Assembly: GCF_003436425.1 (NCBI RefSeq)
Contig: NZ_QSPK01000038.1
Location: forward strand, 1 to 21,953
Source: Eubacterium sp. TM05-53
GTDB taxonomy: Bacteria; Bacillota_I; Bacilli_A; Erysipelotrichales; Erysipelotrichaceae
Direction: 5' to 3'
DNA: 21,953 bases
This document shows positions 21,896 through 21,953 of this stretch, in pieces. The notes beneath the pieces were generated by a model. The model was not told where the DNA came from and did no database searches. It was given only the letters and a program-made list of their open reading frames with translations. The stretch's first letter is position 1. The number at the start of each line of letters is the position of its first letter. The translations under genes were made by a program, and so were the position numbers.

Positions 21896-21953
21896 TTATC
21901 TTTGAACGCGGCCTGAACCGTCTCCACCAGCTAATTTCAACACTTCATCCATG
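21896..21953 (-). CDS. C-terminal end of an unidentified protein (partial)
   Basis: The minus strand reads MDEVLKLAGGDGSGRVQR and then TAA, entering from outside the window. The run is more GC-rich than its surroundings and reads like coding sequence, a helix followed by a Gly-rich tail. I do not recognise the protein. The Met shown is simply the first complete codon and need not be a start. The gene points towards uxaC, 190 bases away, but the long gap with its own hairpin suggests uxaC has a separate promoter. Confidence 0.4.
   Translation of the reverse strand, partial: MDEVLKLAGGDGSGRVQR

Noticed and set aside
21862..21953. Plus-strand open frame starting with ATG after AGGAG (MIVICCYLNYW...) running off the window end
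   Set aside because: The composition (Cys, Tyr, Trp-rich) is typical of an antisense shadow, it overlaps the more protein-like minus-strand end MDEVLKLAGGDGSGRVQR, and there is no recognisable family. The AGGAG alone is not enough.
1..21953. CRISPR arrays, tRNA or rRNA genes, phage or plasmid genes
   Set aside because: No regularly spaced repeats, cloverleaf-like or rRNA-like sequence, or replication or phage structural genes were seen on either strand.

Overview
The window is AT-rich, with strong GGAGG-type ribosome binding sites, sigma-A type promoters and CcpA-type cre sites. It also carries a GlcT-like antiterminator, a mannose-family PTS with its DUF956 partner, and phosphoenolpyruvate-driven sugar uptake. 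Together these point to a low-GC Firmicute that ferments sugars, most likely a gut Erysipelotrichia-like organism. That placement is inferred from gene style; no marker gene is present.

Layout. (1) 1-1741: an insertion sequence with a 481-residue DDE transposase. Its right end lies about 25 bases before a flavin reductase gene that has lost one A near its start. (2) 1766-7541: flavin reductase remnant, pgeF (laccase-fold purine nucleoside phosphorylase), two small paralogous proteins of unknown function, two tandem DeoR-type regulators, a CDF metal exporter with a Mn-type site, and a Cof-type HAD phosphatase. (3) 7544-8030: debris, namely the start of an AAA ATPase gene and a decayed copy of the EIIB end of the PTS gene at 10244. 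(4) 8061-14354, all minus strand: an operon of glucose-type PTS EIICBA plus a GlcT-like antiterminator, then a mannose-family PTS operon (EIIAB, EIIC, EIID, DUF956). The second operon has its own promoter overlapped by a cre, and a leader with a GlcT-type RAT overlapping a long terminator hairpin. (5) 14468-14998: an alpha/beta-hydrolase pseudogene abutting a fragment of an AraC gene 3' end. (6) 15091-21705: a glucuronide-use cluster with a GPH transporter and a GH2 beta-glucuronidase in one operon, a divergent AraC regulator, and convergent uxaC. (7) 21896-21953: the last 18 codons of an unidentified gene.

How the parts work together. Glucuronides would enter through the GPH symporter and be cleaved by the GH2 enzyme, and the freed glucuronate would be isomerised by UxaC. 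The AraC protein and CcpA probably control the divergent promoter region, where there is a full cre match and a pair of AT-rich palindromes 21 bp apart. Hexose uptake uses the two PTSs. The antiterminator encoded with EIICBA is placed to open the leader terminator of the mannose-family operon, while CcpA can block its promoter. This regulatory link, seen directly as promoter + cre + RAT + terminator, is the most interesting feature of the window. The window also holds at least five gene remnants, two of them second copies of genes that are intact elsewhere in it, which suggests repeated local duplication and loss.
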